Shown one piece after another: positions 53,663 to 64,000 of a DNA stretch of 64,000 nt. The stretch is from Paenibacillus sp. SYP-B4298. Lineage in GTDB: Bacteria > Bacillota > Bacilli > Paenibacillales > Paenibacillaceae. The notes below the pieces were generated by a model. That model was not told where the DNA came from, did not search any database, and worked only from the letters and a program-made list of their open reading frames with translations. The DNA is taken from NCBI RefSeq assembly GCF_027627475.1, contig NZ_CP115484.1:3208001-3272000 (forward strand), in the 5' to 3' direction. The position numbers were made by a program, and so were the translations under genes. The stretch's first letter is position 1; the number at the start of each line of letters is the position of its first letter.

Positions 53663-56600
53663 TTATGGATTATTCTTCAACGCAGCCAGCAATACCGCGG
53701 TCACTTCGGCACGGGTCGCCTTCGCTTGCGGAAGGAAGCGCCCGGCCTCGGCGCCCTGCATCAGCCCTGCCTCCGCTACGGCTGCCACATACGGCACCGC
53801 CCAGGCGGGAACGCTGTTTGCATCGGCAAAGCTCAGCTCTGCCTGCTCCTTGACCGGCAGCCCGAGCGCTCGCACCACCATCACTGCCAGCTCCACACGG
53901 GAGATGGTGCCCGATGGGCGGAACGTCTGATCCGCATAGCCAGTGATGATGCCCAGTTCCATCGCCTGAGCGACCGAGCCGCGCGCCCATGTCGGAATCT
54001 GCTCCGCATCCTTGAGCTTCACGGCGCTGCTGCTCTGCTCCAGGCTGAATGCTCGCGCCAGCATCGTCACGAACTCGGCGCGAGTGGCCGTCTCATTCGG
54101 ACGGAAGCTGCCGTCCTGATAGCCGTTCACGATTCCGCGGGCGGCGGCCTGTGCGATCGCAGCACTAGCCCAATGCTGCCCGGCATCGCTGAACACCGTA
54201 TTCGGAGCCGTCTCGCCCCCACCAGGCGTAGAGCCCGGCACAGTCGGTGTTCCTGGGCTCGTCGGCACGCCCGGCTTAGCAGGAGCCTCCGTACTTTGGT
54301 TATCCGTCGCCCCTGGCTGATTCGGTGTCTCCGGCCGAGCTGGCTGTGCTCCCGGCGCGCTGCCCGATCCGTTGCCGCCACCACTGCCGGGAGACGGATA
54401 ATATACCGGCTCGCCTTCGGTTGGAAGCGCCTTGCCCTTGAGATCGATGATGTGTCCCTCTGCCTGCTGGCCCACCACACCGATGCGGTTCAGATGCTCC
54501 AGAAACACCTCGTAATCGACCAGATTCAGCTCATAGTAACGGTTATCATCCTTCGCTGCCCGCATCGCGCGGTAGAAATCCCCGCCACCGGCCATGAAGG
54601 AATTCGTCGCGACGATATAATAGGCGTTCGGGTCCATATCCGTATAAGTGCCATTGCTATTGCGAAGCTGCACCTTCACCACACGCTGCCCCGTCTGCTT
54701 CACTTGCCCGGTCAAGGAATCCAGCTTCTCGCCCGGCTTAGTCGAATCATAATAGAATTGCATGCCTGCCACCTGCGGGAATCGTCCTTCGCCAGTCTCG
54801 ACGCCGCTCACGCCATTTTCCAGCGCAGCAGCAATCTCCTTGCCGGTCATCTTGAGCGCGGACAGATTGTTGCCGAACGGCATGACCGTGAGCAGGTCGC
54901 CGAGCGTGATGTCGCCTTGCTGGATCGATGCGCGGATGCCGCCGCCATTTTGAATCGCCACATAGCCCTTCACATCCGGCTCCTTGACGATCGACTTCAC
55001 CTTCTCCAGCATCCCTTGTGCGACCAGATTGCCCAGATTCGTCTCCTGCTTGCGGACAGAGCCGCGTTCCCCATCCAGACGCACACGGGTGCTACCGACC
55101 ACCGTCTTGCGGTACTCTGCGAGAGGCTCGGCATACTCCTTCAGCTTCGCCGCAGCCTCCGGGTCCTCGGCAAACCGATATTGACCGCTGCTATCCTTCT
55201 CATCCAGCTTCAACAGCTTCCCGTTCCATGACGTCAGCGCACCAGCCACGTCGAAGGTTACATCCAATTGCCCCAGCGATACGTTGTACTCTCCGGTCTG
55301 CACGACTAATGTCGGCTCCTTATGCGTCCGCACCACGACGGGCTCATTAAGAATAGTGTGCGAGTGTCCGCCAACCACAATGTCGATGCCCGCTACCGCC
55401 TCAGCCAGCTTGAGGTCATCCGCATAGCCGAGATGCGTGAGCGCGATAATCTTGTTGACGCCCTCGCGCTCCAGCATCGCCACCGTTGCCTCAGCGCTCG
55501 CTTTATAGTCGGCGAACTTCACCTTATCTCCCGGTGAGGACAGGGAGACCGTATCCAGGGTCGTCAGGCCGAAGATGCCGACCTTCTCCCCCTTCACCTC
55601 CTTAATGATCGCCGGGTAGATTCGTCCTTGCTCGCCCGGCTCGCCCGCCGCGCCGCTCGATAACCCGCCAAGCTGCCCATCCTGCGAGACGTCGATATTG
55701 GCGCTGACGAACGGGAACTTGGCAGCCTGTACGAATTGCGCCAGCACGCCTGTCCCTTTATCAAACTCATGATTGCCGAAGGTCATCGCGTCATAGCCGA
55801 TGCGATTCATAAATTCCAGGTCTGCCAGACCATTGAACCGATTAAAATACAGCGTACCCGACATGACATCGCCCGCGTCCAGCACCAGCGTACTGTCATT
55901 GCGCAGCTCCTTGATCGCCGTGACGCGACGGGCAATGTTGTCCAGATGCGCATGGGTGTCATTCGTATGCAGCACACGCAGGGCATAATCGCCTTCTTCC
56001 CTGCCGCCGATGGCAAGCTGTGCCAGTAACGGGTCATGATCACTGACGCGTCCATGCTCCGCGGCAAAGTCGGCATTGACATGCACCGCCTCAATGACTG
56101 CGGAGGCAGAGATGTTTTTGCTGGTCAGGATATGATCCAACGTCTGGGAATTGCCATCATAAATATACGAATAACGGCTGTTCTCCGGCAGCTTATTCAC
56201 CAGATTGTCCAGTTCATCCCCTGCTACAATATTCAGCGTGCGCGAAAATTGAAAGTCATTAAAATCGCCGAGCGCGACCACATTCACCGCCGGGTCCTTC
56301 GCTATCAACGCCTTGATGAATCCATTCACCACAGCCGCCTGCTTGGCTCGCTGCACCTCGCTGCTGCGTGTTGCCGGCTGTGTGCTGCCATAGGGCTTCA
56401 GGTCGCCGCCCTTGGAGTTGAAGTGATTCGCAATGACCACCACGCGCTCACCATGGAATTCAAATTCGGCAGCCAGCGGCTTGCGCGAGCTAGTGAACGC
56501 CTCATGGAGCGGCTCGATCCGCCCAGGGTTCAGCGACAGCGTTCCATCCTCCTGCACTTGAATCGCCGTCGTCGCATCGCCTGCATTGCCCTGCTTCAGA

Positions 56601-59287
56601 CTCACACGCTCTTGATTGTATAGAAAACCGACGCGAATGTTCGCCCCTGGCGCACCGCCATCCTGATTATTGGCCGGAGCAATCTCCGTATAGGCATAGA
56701 CCGGCCCGCCCTTGCTGGCGATCGCCTCGATCAGCGTGCGGAAGCTCTCATCGGCTGCCGTCGTCCCGCTGTCTGTGGGCCCGTCATTGTCCTGCACCTC
56801 CATTACCCCGATCACATCGGGTGCATGCAGCCGCTTGACGATGATGTCTCCAATCTGGAGCGCCCGCTCCGCATCCTTCTTGCTAAAATTCTCCAGATTA
56901 AAGGTCGCCACCGTCAGCTTGTCCTTGTCGAAGGCGATCGCTGCCGTCGCTTGCTCCAGGCCGCCTGGCACAACTCCAGGCAGATTGCCATCCGGCTGAA
57001 GCTTATAATTGCCGCTGGCATACGTCAGCACTCCTGTAATCGGCGCTGCAAAGCGATCCCCTGTCTTGACCGTCTCGCTCGGCTTCCGGTTAATGAACAG
57101 CCGCTGCGGATTGAGCGTGCTCTCGAACGGCTCCGCTCCATCCCCCGTCAGGATGACGCCCCCAGCAGGTGTTCGCAGCGGATTGCGATCTCCATTATCC
57201 ACCGTTACCGCCAGACCCGGCTCACTGGAATATGGCCCGATAATCTCCGCCTGGTTGAGCTGAACTCTCATCCCCTCCAGACTTTCGTAGAAATCGATCG
57301 CATCCTTCTCGGGATTAAATAGAGCCAGTCGGTCCGAGTCAATCCACTTGGGAATGATGCGTCCGCCCGTGCCGATTACGATCGGCTGTGGCAGAGGCTG
57401 CCCCGCCTCGCTGACTGCAATCGTCCCCGCGACGATCTCCGTCACCGGCAGCTCCGTTGCCGATGCGCTGTATTCCTTGACTTGACCGGACACCTTCACC
57501 TTGTTGCCAATCGCCATACTGTGACCGGATTTGTAGACGAGGATGCCCTCCGAGGTCCGGTCATCGCTATCCTCCATTCCCGGAATCTCCTGCATATAGA
57601 AGGAGCTGGCATTCACAACAGTCGTCACGATACCCTCTACATCCTGCACCGCTTGTCCATCATACAATGAGCGGTGGGCGGCACCCTGAATGTCATGAAT
57701 GCGCAGCCTATCCAGCTCCTGCAGCACCGTATAGCGGAAGGTGTAGACCGCGCTCGCGCTGCTATCCAGCACCGCAATAGCCCGAATCACAGTATCCTTC
57801 CCGACAGAGATCGGGCCACTGTACACCGCAGATGCACGTGTCGGCTCGGAGTCATCCAGCGTATAGTAGATGGTCGCTCCCGCCATCGGCGAAGACAGCG
57901 AGACAGTTGTATCCTTGACGATACCGCCGGACGGCTTGCTCGCAACAACAGAGAGCAGTTGACTGGTGACATCCGCCGCCGTGCGCGGCACCAGCTCCAG
58001 TCCATAGCTGGAATGGTACGTCATCACACCGGTTATTTGCTCATAGCTCGCTCCTGGTGTGAGCGCGGACGGACTGTTCTTCGCATAAATGATGAATTCT
58101 CCGCCCGCCTGATCAGTGACATAGAAGGTCGAGCTGTTGTTTCTCGTGACCTGCACGTTTTTGACTGTAACCAGCATGCCTTCGTAGATGCCGCCTGCCC
58201 CTTTGCCGCCATCGGCTGCAGGAGCGAAGTCCTTGGAGGTCAACACGACAGGCGCAGGGATCCCCTGGGCGGGCTGGATAACGCGGATGTAGCCGCCGGC
58301 GAAGCCCGACTTGTCCTTCTCGATCTGCACCAGACCATTAAAGAGTGTGATGGGGCCATAAGCCTCGATCCGGTCGCCTGGCTCCACAGTCGAATCGGTG
58401 CCGCGCACAACAATCCCCGCTTGTCCATCCTGGACATACAGATTGGCCATGCCGCCCGACTCCTCGCGATATGTAACGATACCTTGCACCGTTACCGCCG
58501 TGCCTGCCGGCTTCACTCGCGCCTCCGCGATCGTCAGCAGCGCCGTGTCTGCAATCGTGTAGTCCAGGGAGGCGAGCTCGCTGTTCTCCAGCCCCTCCTT
58601 CACGGCGTAGGCTTCGACGGTGGTTGCCTGACCGATCTGAATCGGCGCGGTATACTCCACATATTCACCGCTGCTTCCCAGCCTGTAGTAGATGGCTGCA
58701 CCATCTGTAGCTGTGCTCAGCGTAACGGCTGTTCCAACTGGCAGTGCGCCCGGAGCCGGGGAGGCAGCCACCTTCGCGACATGGGTCGGCTTCACCTCCG
58801 TCCCCGTCTCTTCGACGAGCTGGAAGACCGTAGAAGAATCGCTGCGTATGCCCGGCACGCCAAAGTAAGCGCTCAGCACGCCACTTGCCACGCGCACCTT
58901 GCGACCGCGCAGCTCAGGATTATTATTCAGCCCGAATTGCTGCCGCACGGCTGTCACATTGGGCACCTGAACAGGCATGATCCTGCTGATATTTGTCTCA
59001 TCGGGTTGATCTGCAATACCAAAGTTCGTATTACCGCTATACGGAGCGGCCGTCTGCAAGCTGTTGATAGAGCCATTGAAGTACCCCACAACATACCCCT
59101 CTACGGTAGCGGATAGCCCATCATTGTTGCGCGCGATCGCATCCGTCACACTCAGCGGCTGATCTCCATCTGCCGCCGCAGCTCGTTCCTCCCAAGGCCC
59201 GACCGGCAGAACACTGGTTGCGAGCAGGATGAAGGCAAGGAAGATTCGTAGCCAGCCTTGAGCTTGCTCAGCTTGCTTGCTATACAT
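53663..59287 (-). CDS. SLH-anchored extracellular nuclease / 5'-nucleotidase
   Basis: 1874 residues from the ATG at 59287 (GGAGGG 6 nt upstream; the frame is open further). Signal peptide (WLRIFLAFILLATSVLPVG). Order: OB-fold-like and chitobiase-C-like beta domains (about 40-770; VGTAVTLSTATDGAAIYYRL), endonuclease/exonuclease/phosphatase domain (about 785-1090; FNLENFSKKD, GVMEVQDNDG, ANHFNSKGG, LGDFNDFQFS, SDHDPL), calcineurin-type 5'-nucleotidase (about 1100-1400; HTNDTHAHLD, DAGDVMSG, GNHEFDKG) with its C-terminal domain (QNGGGIRASI; MPFGNNLS), a Pro-rich linker and three SLH domains (1696-1874). Resembles YhcR. Likely digests extracellular DNA/RNA and dephosphorylates the nucleotides at the cell wall. 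Confidence 0.93.
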   Translation of the reverse strand: MYSKQAEQAQGWLRIFLAFILLATSVLPVGPWEERAAAADGDQPLSVTDAIARNNDGLSATVEGYVVGYFNGSINSLQTAAPYSGNTNFGIADQPDETNISRIMPVQVPNVTAVRQQFGLNNNPELRGRKVRVASGVLSAYFGVPGIRSDSSTVFQLVEETGTEVKPTHVAKVAASPAPGALPVGTAVTLSTATDGAAIYYRLGSSGEYVEYTAPIQIGQATTVEAYAVKEGLENSELASLDYTIADTALLTIAEARVKPAGTAVTVQGIVTYREESGGMANLYVQDGQAGIVVRGTDSTVEPGDRIEAYGPITLFNGLVQIEKDKSGFAGGYIRVIQPAQGIPAPVVLTSKDFAPAADGGKGAGGIYEGMLVTVKNVQVTRNNSSTFYVTDQAGGEFIIYAKNSPSALTPGASYEQITGVMTYHSSYGLELVPRTAADVTSQLLSVVASKPSGGIVKDTTVSLSSPMAGATIYYTLDDSEPTRASAVYSGPISVGKDTVIRAIAVLDSSASAVYTFRYTVLQELDRLRIHDIQGAAHRSLYDGQAVQDVEGIVTTVVNASSFYMQEIPGMEDSDDRTSEGILVYKSGHSMAIGNKVKVSGQVKEYSASATELPVTEIVAGTIAVSEAGQPLPQPIVIGTGGRIIPKWIDSDRLALFNPEKDAIDFYESLEGMRVQLNQAEIIGPYSSEPGLAVTVDNGDRNPLRTPAGGVILTGDGAEPFESTLNPQRLFINRKPSETVKTGDRFAAPITGVLTYASGNYKLQPDGNLPGVVPGGLEQATAAIAFDKDKLTVATFNLENFSKKDAERALQIGDIIVKRLHAPDVIGVMEVQDNDGPTDSGTTAADESFRTLIEAIASKGGPVYAYTEIAPANNQDGGAPGANIRVGFLYNQERVSLKQGNAGDATTAIQVQEDGTLSLNPGRIEPLHEAFTSSRKPLAAEFEFHGERVVVIANHFNSKGGDLKPYGSTQPATRSSEVQRAKQAAVVNGFIKALIAKDPAVNVVALGDFNDFQFSRTLNIVAGDELDNLVNKLPENSRYSYIYDGNSQTLDHILTSKNISASAVIEAVHVNADFAAEHGRVSDHDPLLAQLAIGGREEGDYALRVLHTNDTHAHLDNIARRVTAIKELRNDSTLVLDAGDVMSGTLYFNRFNGLADLEFMNRIGYDAMTFGNHEFDKGTGVLAQFVQAAKFPFVSANIDVSQDGQLGGLSSGAAGEPGEQGRIYPAIIKEVKGEKVGIFGLTTLDTVSLSSPGDKVKFADYKASAEATVAMLEREGVNKIIALTHLGYADDLKLAEAVAGIDIVVGGHSHTILNEPVVVRTHKEPTLVVQTGEYNVSLGQLDVTFDVAGALTSWNGKLLKLDEKDSSGQYRFAEDPEAAAKLKEYAEPLAEYRKTVVGSTRVRLDGERGSVRKQETNLGNLVAQGMLEKVKSIVKEPDVKGYVAIQNGGGIRASIQQGDITLGDLLTVMPFGNNLSALKMTGKEIAAALENGVSGVETGEGRFPQVAGMQFYYDSTKPGEKLDSLTGQVKQTGQRVVKVQLRNSNGTYTDMDPNAYYIVATNSFMAGGGDFYRAMRAAKDDNRYYELNLVDYEVFLEHLNRIGVVGQQAEGHIIDLKGKALPTEGEPVYYPSPGSGGGNGSGSAPGAQPARPETPNQPGATDNQSTEAPAKPGVPTSPGTPTVPGSTPGGGETAPNTVFSDAGQHWASAAIAQAAARGIVNGYQDGSFRPNETATRAEFVTMLARAFSLEQSSSAVKLKDAEQIPTWARGSVAQAMELGIITGYADQTFRPSGTISRVELAVMVVRALGLPVKEQAELSFADANSVPAWAVPYVAAVAEAGLMQGAEAGRFLPQAKATRAEVTAVLLAALKNNP

Positions 59288-59671
59288 TAGATTCCCTCCA
59301 TATGGTTGGTATCGGCCCATCACACCGCCGCCTAACCGCACCCGGCCGATGAATGTATGCCGTAGACACAGCTCTACTATATAGGACTGCCTTGGAGAGA
59401 GGTAGTACGTTAAGGTTAAATAGTATAAAAGGAGCAATAAATTGTGACTTGAATATTAAGAGATGTGTTCCGTTGACATTAGGAAGGACAAGAATTTACA
59501 TAAAGCTCCATGATGAGCGATGTGCTGGCGAAGATTGGAGCCTTGCAGGCGACTATAGACGCGGAGCGGACTAGGACGAGCTGAGATAAGCAGGAAGGCG
59601 CGAAGAAGGTAAAGGTGGAGTGACTTGGGGCAAATTGACCAGCACCTGAAGAGGCGTGTAAAAAGAGAAAA
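59288..59671. other. Intergenic region before the SLH nuclease gene
   Basis: No gene seen. It should carry the nuclease gene promoter on the minus strand; I could not pick one with confidence. Confidence 0.3.
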
Positions 59672-59697
59672 AGCCGGGATTCCGCGGAATCCCGGCT
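59672..59697 (-). terminator. Terminator of the CRISPR transcript
   Basis: A perfect 26-nt palindrome (AGCCGGGATTCCG and its complement) followed on the minus strand by TTTTTCTCTTTTT. It lies about 75 nt beyond the last repeat in the direction of array transcription. Confidence 0.85.
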
Positions 59698-59770
59698 ATT
59701 AGGCTTGAGCTTGCACCTGCGCTCTTGTGCGGAGCAACGGTAAGCTTCCGGCTCAGGAGCAAGACTTCTA

Positions 59771-60992
<1,222 letters not shown>

Positions 60993-61110
60993 GAACCACC
61001 TTTATTATACCTTTTTCTCCGCCGAAAATCGACCACATTTTCCAAAAAATCCAGATTTCATGCGGGTTGCGAACCTCCCAGGGATTGAATGTGAGCTTCA
61101 GGTTCGCGCT
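60993..61110 (-). promoter_or_regulatory. CRISPR leader
   Basis: AT-rich on the minus strand with GGTATAATAAAGG just before the half repeat (a good -10), an A/T block, and GGTTCGC motifs at both ends, which I associate with type I-C leaders. 61111-61315 shows no gene. Confidence 0.6.
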
Positions 61111-61315
61111 GGCAGCCCAAGGGGGCATCCATAACAGCACTCCATTCATTATATAGAACAGTAATTCAGGAATCAGATACTTTCCCAAGCCTGCTTCCCC
61201 TATACCGATAACACCTCATGATACTGCCGCCAAGCGCTGCCCACTCCGTCGAAGACGGCTTCCATCTCCAAGCCAGCCAGCGCCCCTCCCACAGAGCAGC
61301 AGCGCACATAACAAA

Positions 61316-61339
61316 CAACGCAATCTCGCGATTGCGTTG
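61316..61339 (-). terminator. Hairpin after the 210-residue gene
   Basis: CAACGCAATC-GCGA-GATTGCGTTG followed on the minus strand by TTTGTTATG. Confidence 0.6.
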
Positions 61340-61452
61340 TCTGTTCCAAGCACTTCATTATCAGAACTACCGAGCCGCTCACCCTACAGCGAAGAGAACA
61401 CGGGCATAGCATGCCCGATGCTGCGCCCAGCCTGATTTTCCCTCGCCCTCGC

Positions 61453-62085
61453 TTAATCCTCCAGGCCGTGCTGCCTTCTAATTTCATAGAGTCCCTGCAC
61501 GAGCACCTCGCTCGGATCGCGATTCAACTGCAGATAGGTCAGCAGCAGATGCAGCGGAAAAGCGCATACATTATTGCCGTCCTTGATCGCCGGGAAGCCG
61601 GTCTCGAACACTGGGCCGATCTCCTTATTCCAATCCAGTCCAGCGTGAACCTGCTCGGAAGGGAATTCCTCCTTCACCGCCTGTACGCACTGCGGAACCA
61701 GAATCTTGTCCACGATCGCCTTCGCTTCCTCCTCATTGGTCGCAGGCTGCTGGAGCGCTCGACCGCCCTTCGTCTCCATCAGATCGACATAGAACGAGGA
61801 CATCCACATCGCCGGATCATTGCCAGATTGGAATCTTGCAATCAGCTCCCGCAGGAAGAAGCCGCACGAATAAGTGCTTCCTTCATCATCCTTCACATGA
61901 AATACAAAAACCGGGCCATAGGCCTGAAAATTCATCACTTGTCCTTCCACATCATCAAAGCGGGTCTTCAACGCTGTCAGGCCGTTATGATACAACGCCT
62001 TGATCAGCTCCACCCACTGCTCCTGCGACATGCCTTCTTCCTTAATTTCAGCATCGCCGTTGGTTGTCACATTCGTCATCGTCAT
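61453..62085 (-). CDS. Conserved-looking hypothetical protein
   Basis: 210 residues, acidic, no signal peptide or membrane segment. Features: GMSQEQWVELIKALYHNGLT, SCGFFLRELIARFQSG, and a late GPVFETGFPAIKDGNNVCAF. No family recognised. It is monocistronic with a terminator about 115 nt downstream. It is upstream of the CRISPR leader but has no resemblance to cas proteins. Confidence 0.7.
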   Translation of the reverse strand: MTMTNVTTNGDAEIKEEGMSQEQWVELIKALYHNGLTALKTRFDDVEGQVMNFQAYGPVFVFHVKDDEGSTYSCGFFLRELIARFQSGNDPAMWMSSFYVDLMETKGGRALQQPATNEEEAKAIVDKILVPQCVQAVKEEFPSEQVHAGLDWNKEIGPVFETGFPAIKDGNNVCAFPLHLLLTYLQLNRDPSEVLVQGLYEIRRQHGLED

Positions 62086-62397
62086 AACCCCTTATCGCCA
62101 ATCTTAAGAATCTTCCTGAACACTGCTGCAAGACTCCAGCAGCACCCAGGCTCCACAACGGCAGAGGCAGTATAGCTAGCCACTTGCCAGAATCGCCCAC
62201 AGCATCGCTCATGCCGCCGGGTCGCAGAGACGAGCCCTATACGATGCAACAAGCGATGCAAATGAAGCGGTGTCTAGTTACATCTATTATAGGCGCGCAT
62301 GAGCCAGACTAGCAACCTTATCCGTGAAATCCACCTCAACCAAGGCCGCTTGGCCTGTCCAATTACTCGCGTCACCCACCATGAGTGAAGCCATGCA
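62086..62397. other. Intergenic region
   Basis: 312 nt between the hypothetical gene and the MarR gene. No convincing gene or structure seen. Confidence 0.3.
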
Positions 62398-62886
62398 TCA
62401 TGGCTGATGAGAGCTTGCCAGCTTCTCAAGCAGCCTCGCCAACTCCCAGATTTCTTCCTCTGACAAAGCCGCCACCAATTCCTCCAGCAACTGCATCCGC
62501 TTTTTGTGAATCGCACTCACCAGCTCGCGTCCGGCATCGGTGATCTCCAGCATCACCACGCGACGATCCTGCTCTCCTCTTTCGCGTATGATAAGCCCCT
62601 GAGCGATCAGGCTGTCGGCCAGACCGGTAATCGCGCCCGACGTCACGAACAGCATCTCCGCCAATGCCGAAGCCTTCTGCGGGCCCTCATCTGCCAGCTT
62701 GAGCAGTATTCTCGCCTGACTTAGCCCCAGTCCCGAGATGTCCACTTTGTTCCATTGGGAAATCTGATGCCGACGAAGCTGCCGGAAAGCCTCGTCCACA
62801 CGGAGCAGCGCTGCACTGTATGAGCTCCCCTCGTCCATATTCAAATTATCGCCAAGCTCCTGGCACTCTCTACTATTCCTATCCAT
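62398..62886 (-). CDS. MarR-family regulator
   Basis: 162 residues. Winged helix: LSQARILLKLADEGPQKASA, LAEMLFVTSGAITGLADSLI, and the wing LIIRERGEQDRRVVMLEITD. Dimerisation helices at both ends. Neighbouring genes give no clue to the ligand or target. Confidence 0.92.
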   Translation of the reverse strand: MDRNSRECQELGDNLNMDEGSSYSAALLRVDEAFRQLRRHQISQWNKVDISGLGLSQARILLKLADEGPQKASALAEMLFVTSGAITGLADSLIAQGLIIRERGEQDRRVVMLEITDAGRELVSAIHKKRMQLLEELVAALSEEEIWELARLLEKLASSHQP

Positions 62887-63082
62887 TGATGGAGTACAGT
62901 CCTCTCATTACGATATTTTCCATTCCCTTCATAGCAACCTAGCGAACACATGAAGCTGCCCGCACCGCCGCCAAGGGAGTCTGTTCATCCTCGTCCTCTA
63001 TAGTTTAACCTATTATTCCAATTTTTTTAAGGCTTGTCTATGATCCGCACAAGTTACGGCCCAGCCCACCCCACCCATCACG

Positions 63083-63122
63083 CAAAAGAAGCGAGCAAGA
63101 GAGTCCCCCTCTCCGCTCGCTC
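63083..63122 (-). terminator. Terminator of ureD
   Basis: GAGCGAGCGGAGAG / CTCTCTTGCTCGCTTC hairpin followed by TTTTGCG on the minus strand, 18 nt after the stop. Confidence 0.75.
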
Positions 63123-63139
63123 CTTGATGCTGCTGTCCC

Positions 63140-64000
63140 TCATCCTCCCTGCTTCCGCAGCAGACGCAGCGGAGGTCGCTCCAGCACCAGCATTCGCATC
63201 GTGCGCCACGCAATGTCCAGCGCCTCCTGCAGCTCCCAGGCGCTGGAGCCCACAGCCAGCACAGCCAACCCATGGCGGTCAGTCAGCGATACGCCAGTCA
63301 CTACCTTGCGCCCCTCGCGGCGCGGCAGCGCGGCGGCCAATGCTTCCCGCAGACGCTCCACATGCTCCGGCGCAACTCGGTCAGAGAAGCAGTAGAACGT
63401 GCCCGTATGCGTGCTATTCTGCCATGCGCCCGGAGCGTCCAGCCACTGCCGGGCGGGCAGCACCCGTTGCCGCTGAGCGAAGATCAGCTCGCTGCCGTAG
63501 TAGACATGCAGCCGATTGTCCAGCTCGCGGTAGTGGAACCTCTCCTGACGCAGCGTGCGGCCTGGGCAGAGCACCTCCGCCTGCATCCAGACCGCGCCGC
63601 GCGCAAGCTCTACACTCGTCACACCCTTGTAGGCCGCATCCTTGTACAGCATGACCGGCTCCATCATGCACTCCACAACCGCACGCTCGCCAAGGATGAA
63701 CCGCTGCGTCAAGCTCGCAGCCGAGTGCTGCCCGCATGGATGAACCTTCGTATAGCTCTGATTGGTCAAGTAGACGCTGGCTACAGCCTGCGCCTCCCAA
63801 CTCAACTCATAGCGATCGCCATCCATCAGACCCGGCGAGACATCCATCATAATAATGCCGAGCTCATCTGGCAGCGGGAACGCCTTGGCGATTTTGAGCG
63901 GGGCCGTGTGGTACTTGCCTGAGATGGAGGTCTGCCCGTCCGCCGCTGTGAAGGTCACAGCCAACTGTGCAGGCTGCACGCCCGAATCAGCCGTGATGAT
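63140..64000 (-). CDS. ureD: Urease accessory protein UreD, start outside window
   Basis: 286 residues visible; the frame is open through the window edge, so the GTG at 63979 is probably internal. UreD features: GKYHTAPLKIAKAFPLPDEL, IMMDVSPGLMDGDRYELSWE, LTNQSYTKVHP and MEPVMLYKDAAY. UreD/UreH scaffolds nickel delivery to apo-urease with UreF and UreG. It is the last gene of what must be a urease operon lying beyond the window, since a terminator follows. Confidence 0.93.
   Translation of the reverse strand: MITADSGVQPAQLAVTFTAADGQTSISGKYHTAPLKIAKAFPLPDELGIIMMDVSPGLMDGDRYELSWEAQAVASVYLTNQSYTKVHPCGQHSAASLTQRFILGERAVVECMMEPVMLYKDAAYKGVTSVELARGAVWMQAEVLCPGRTLRQERFHYRELDNRLHVYYGSELIFAQRQRVLPARQWLDAPGAWQNSTHTGTFYCFSDRVAPEHVERLREALAAALPRREGRKVVTGVSLTDRHGLAVLAVGSSAWELQEALDIAWRTMRMLVLERPPLRLLRKQGG

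Noticed and set aside
61200-61487. 95-codon frame overlapping the 210-residue gene end
   Set aside because: Unusual Cys/Arg composition, contains the terminator hairpin and has no ribosome site.

Overview
The window looks like a chromosomal segment of a spore-forming, moderately high-GC Bacillota close to Paenibacillus. It has strong AGGAGG-type ribosome sites, a complete sporulation sigma factor (SigK), a KapD-like exonuclease, a YhaM-like exoribonuclease, an S-layer-homology (SLH) surface nuclease, a T-box leader and a type I-C CRISPR repeat. These assignments come from reading motifs by eye; no database search was run.

Layout. 1-9104: a minus-strand amino-sugar (peptidoglycan recycling) operon, murR / murQ - solute-binding protein - two permeases - anmK - GNAT - PIG-L deacetylase - namZ (cut by the window edge). 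It pairs an ABC importer with a cytosolic NamZ and AnmK where Bacillus uses the PTS protein MurP. 9253-10536: an alpha/beta hydrolase and a broken SWIM-protein gene. 10650-34658: an accessory island. It holds an AT-rich cassette (HAD phosphatase, DeoR regulator, Nudix), a Map/TetR pair, a T-box-controlled methyltransferase, and a graveyard of Rhs, Hint, IS21 and HTH-regulator fragments. It ends in a large contact-dependent toxin locus: a 1974-residue RCC1/fibronectin surface protein, a 2904-residue subtilase-Rhs-Hint-barnase protein and a barstar-like immunity protein. A second, displaced toxin-tail/immunity module sits beyond it.

35211-37759: sigK, whose last 270 bp are duplicated around a 554-bp chimera of TnpB and zeta-toxin-like debris, then a GNAT gene with an in-frame stop. 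38013-45603: housekeeping or stress genes (TetR, KapD, BtrH-like, sirtuin, HD-GYP, YhaM, MFS exporter). 45783-45949: a MITE. 46053-49834: a divergent GH78 rhamnosidase / AraC pair. 50059-51541: integration debris (tyrosine recombinase tail, Rpn nuclease, 3' half of a tRNA-Ala gene). 51557-59287: an ABC-class ATPase and a giant SLH-anchored nuclease/5'-nucleotidase. 59672-61110: a type I-C-like CRISPR array with its own terminator and leader but no cas genes in the window. 61453-64000: a hypothetical protein, a MarR regulator and the start-less end of ureD.

How the parts work together. The strongest functional unit is the RCC1 protein - Rhs toxin - barstar operon: the C-terminal domain keeps the barnase Glu/Arg/His set and the next gene is a barstar-fold protein, so toxin and immunity identify each other. 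The recycling operon is the second coherent unit, with a MurR-type regulator, a good sigma-A promoter and an adjacent inverted repeat. The most unusual signals are the repeated decayed copies of one HTH regulator scattered through the toxin island, the duplicated sigK end, and the cas-less CRISPR array with a half-repeat at its leader side.
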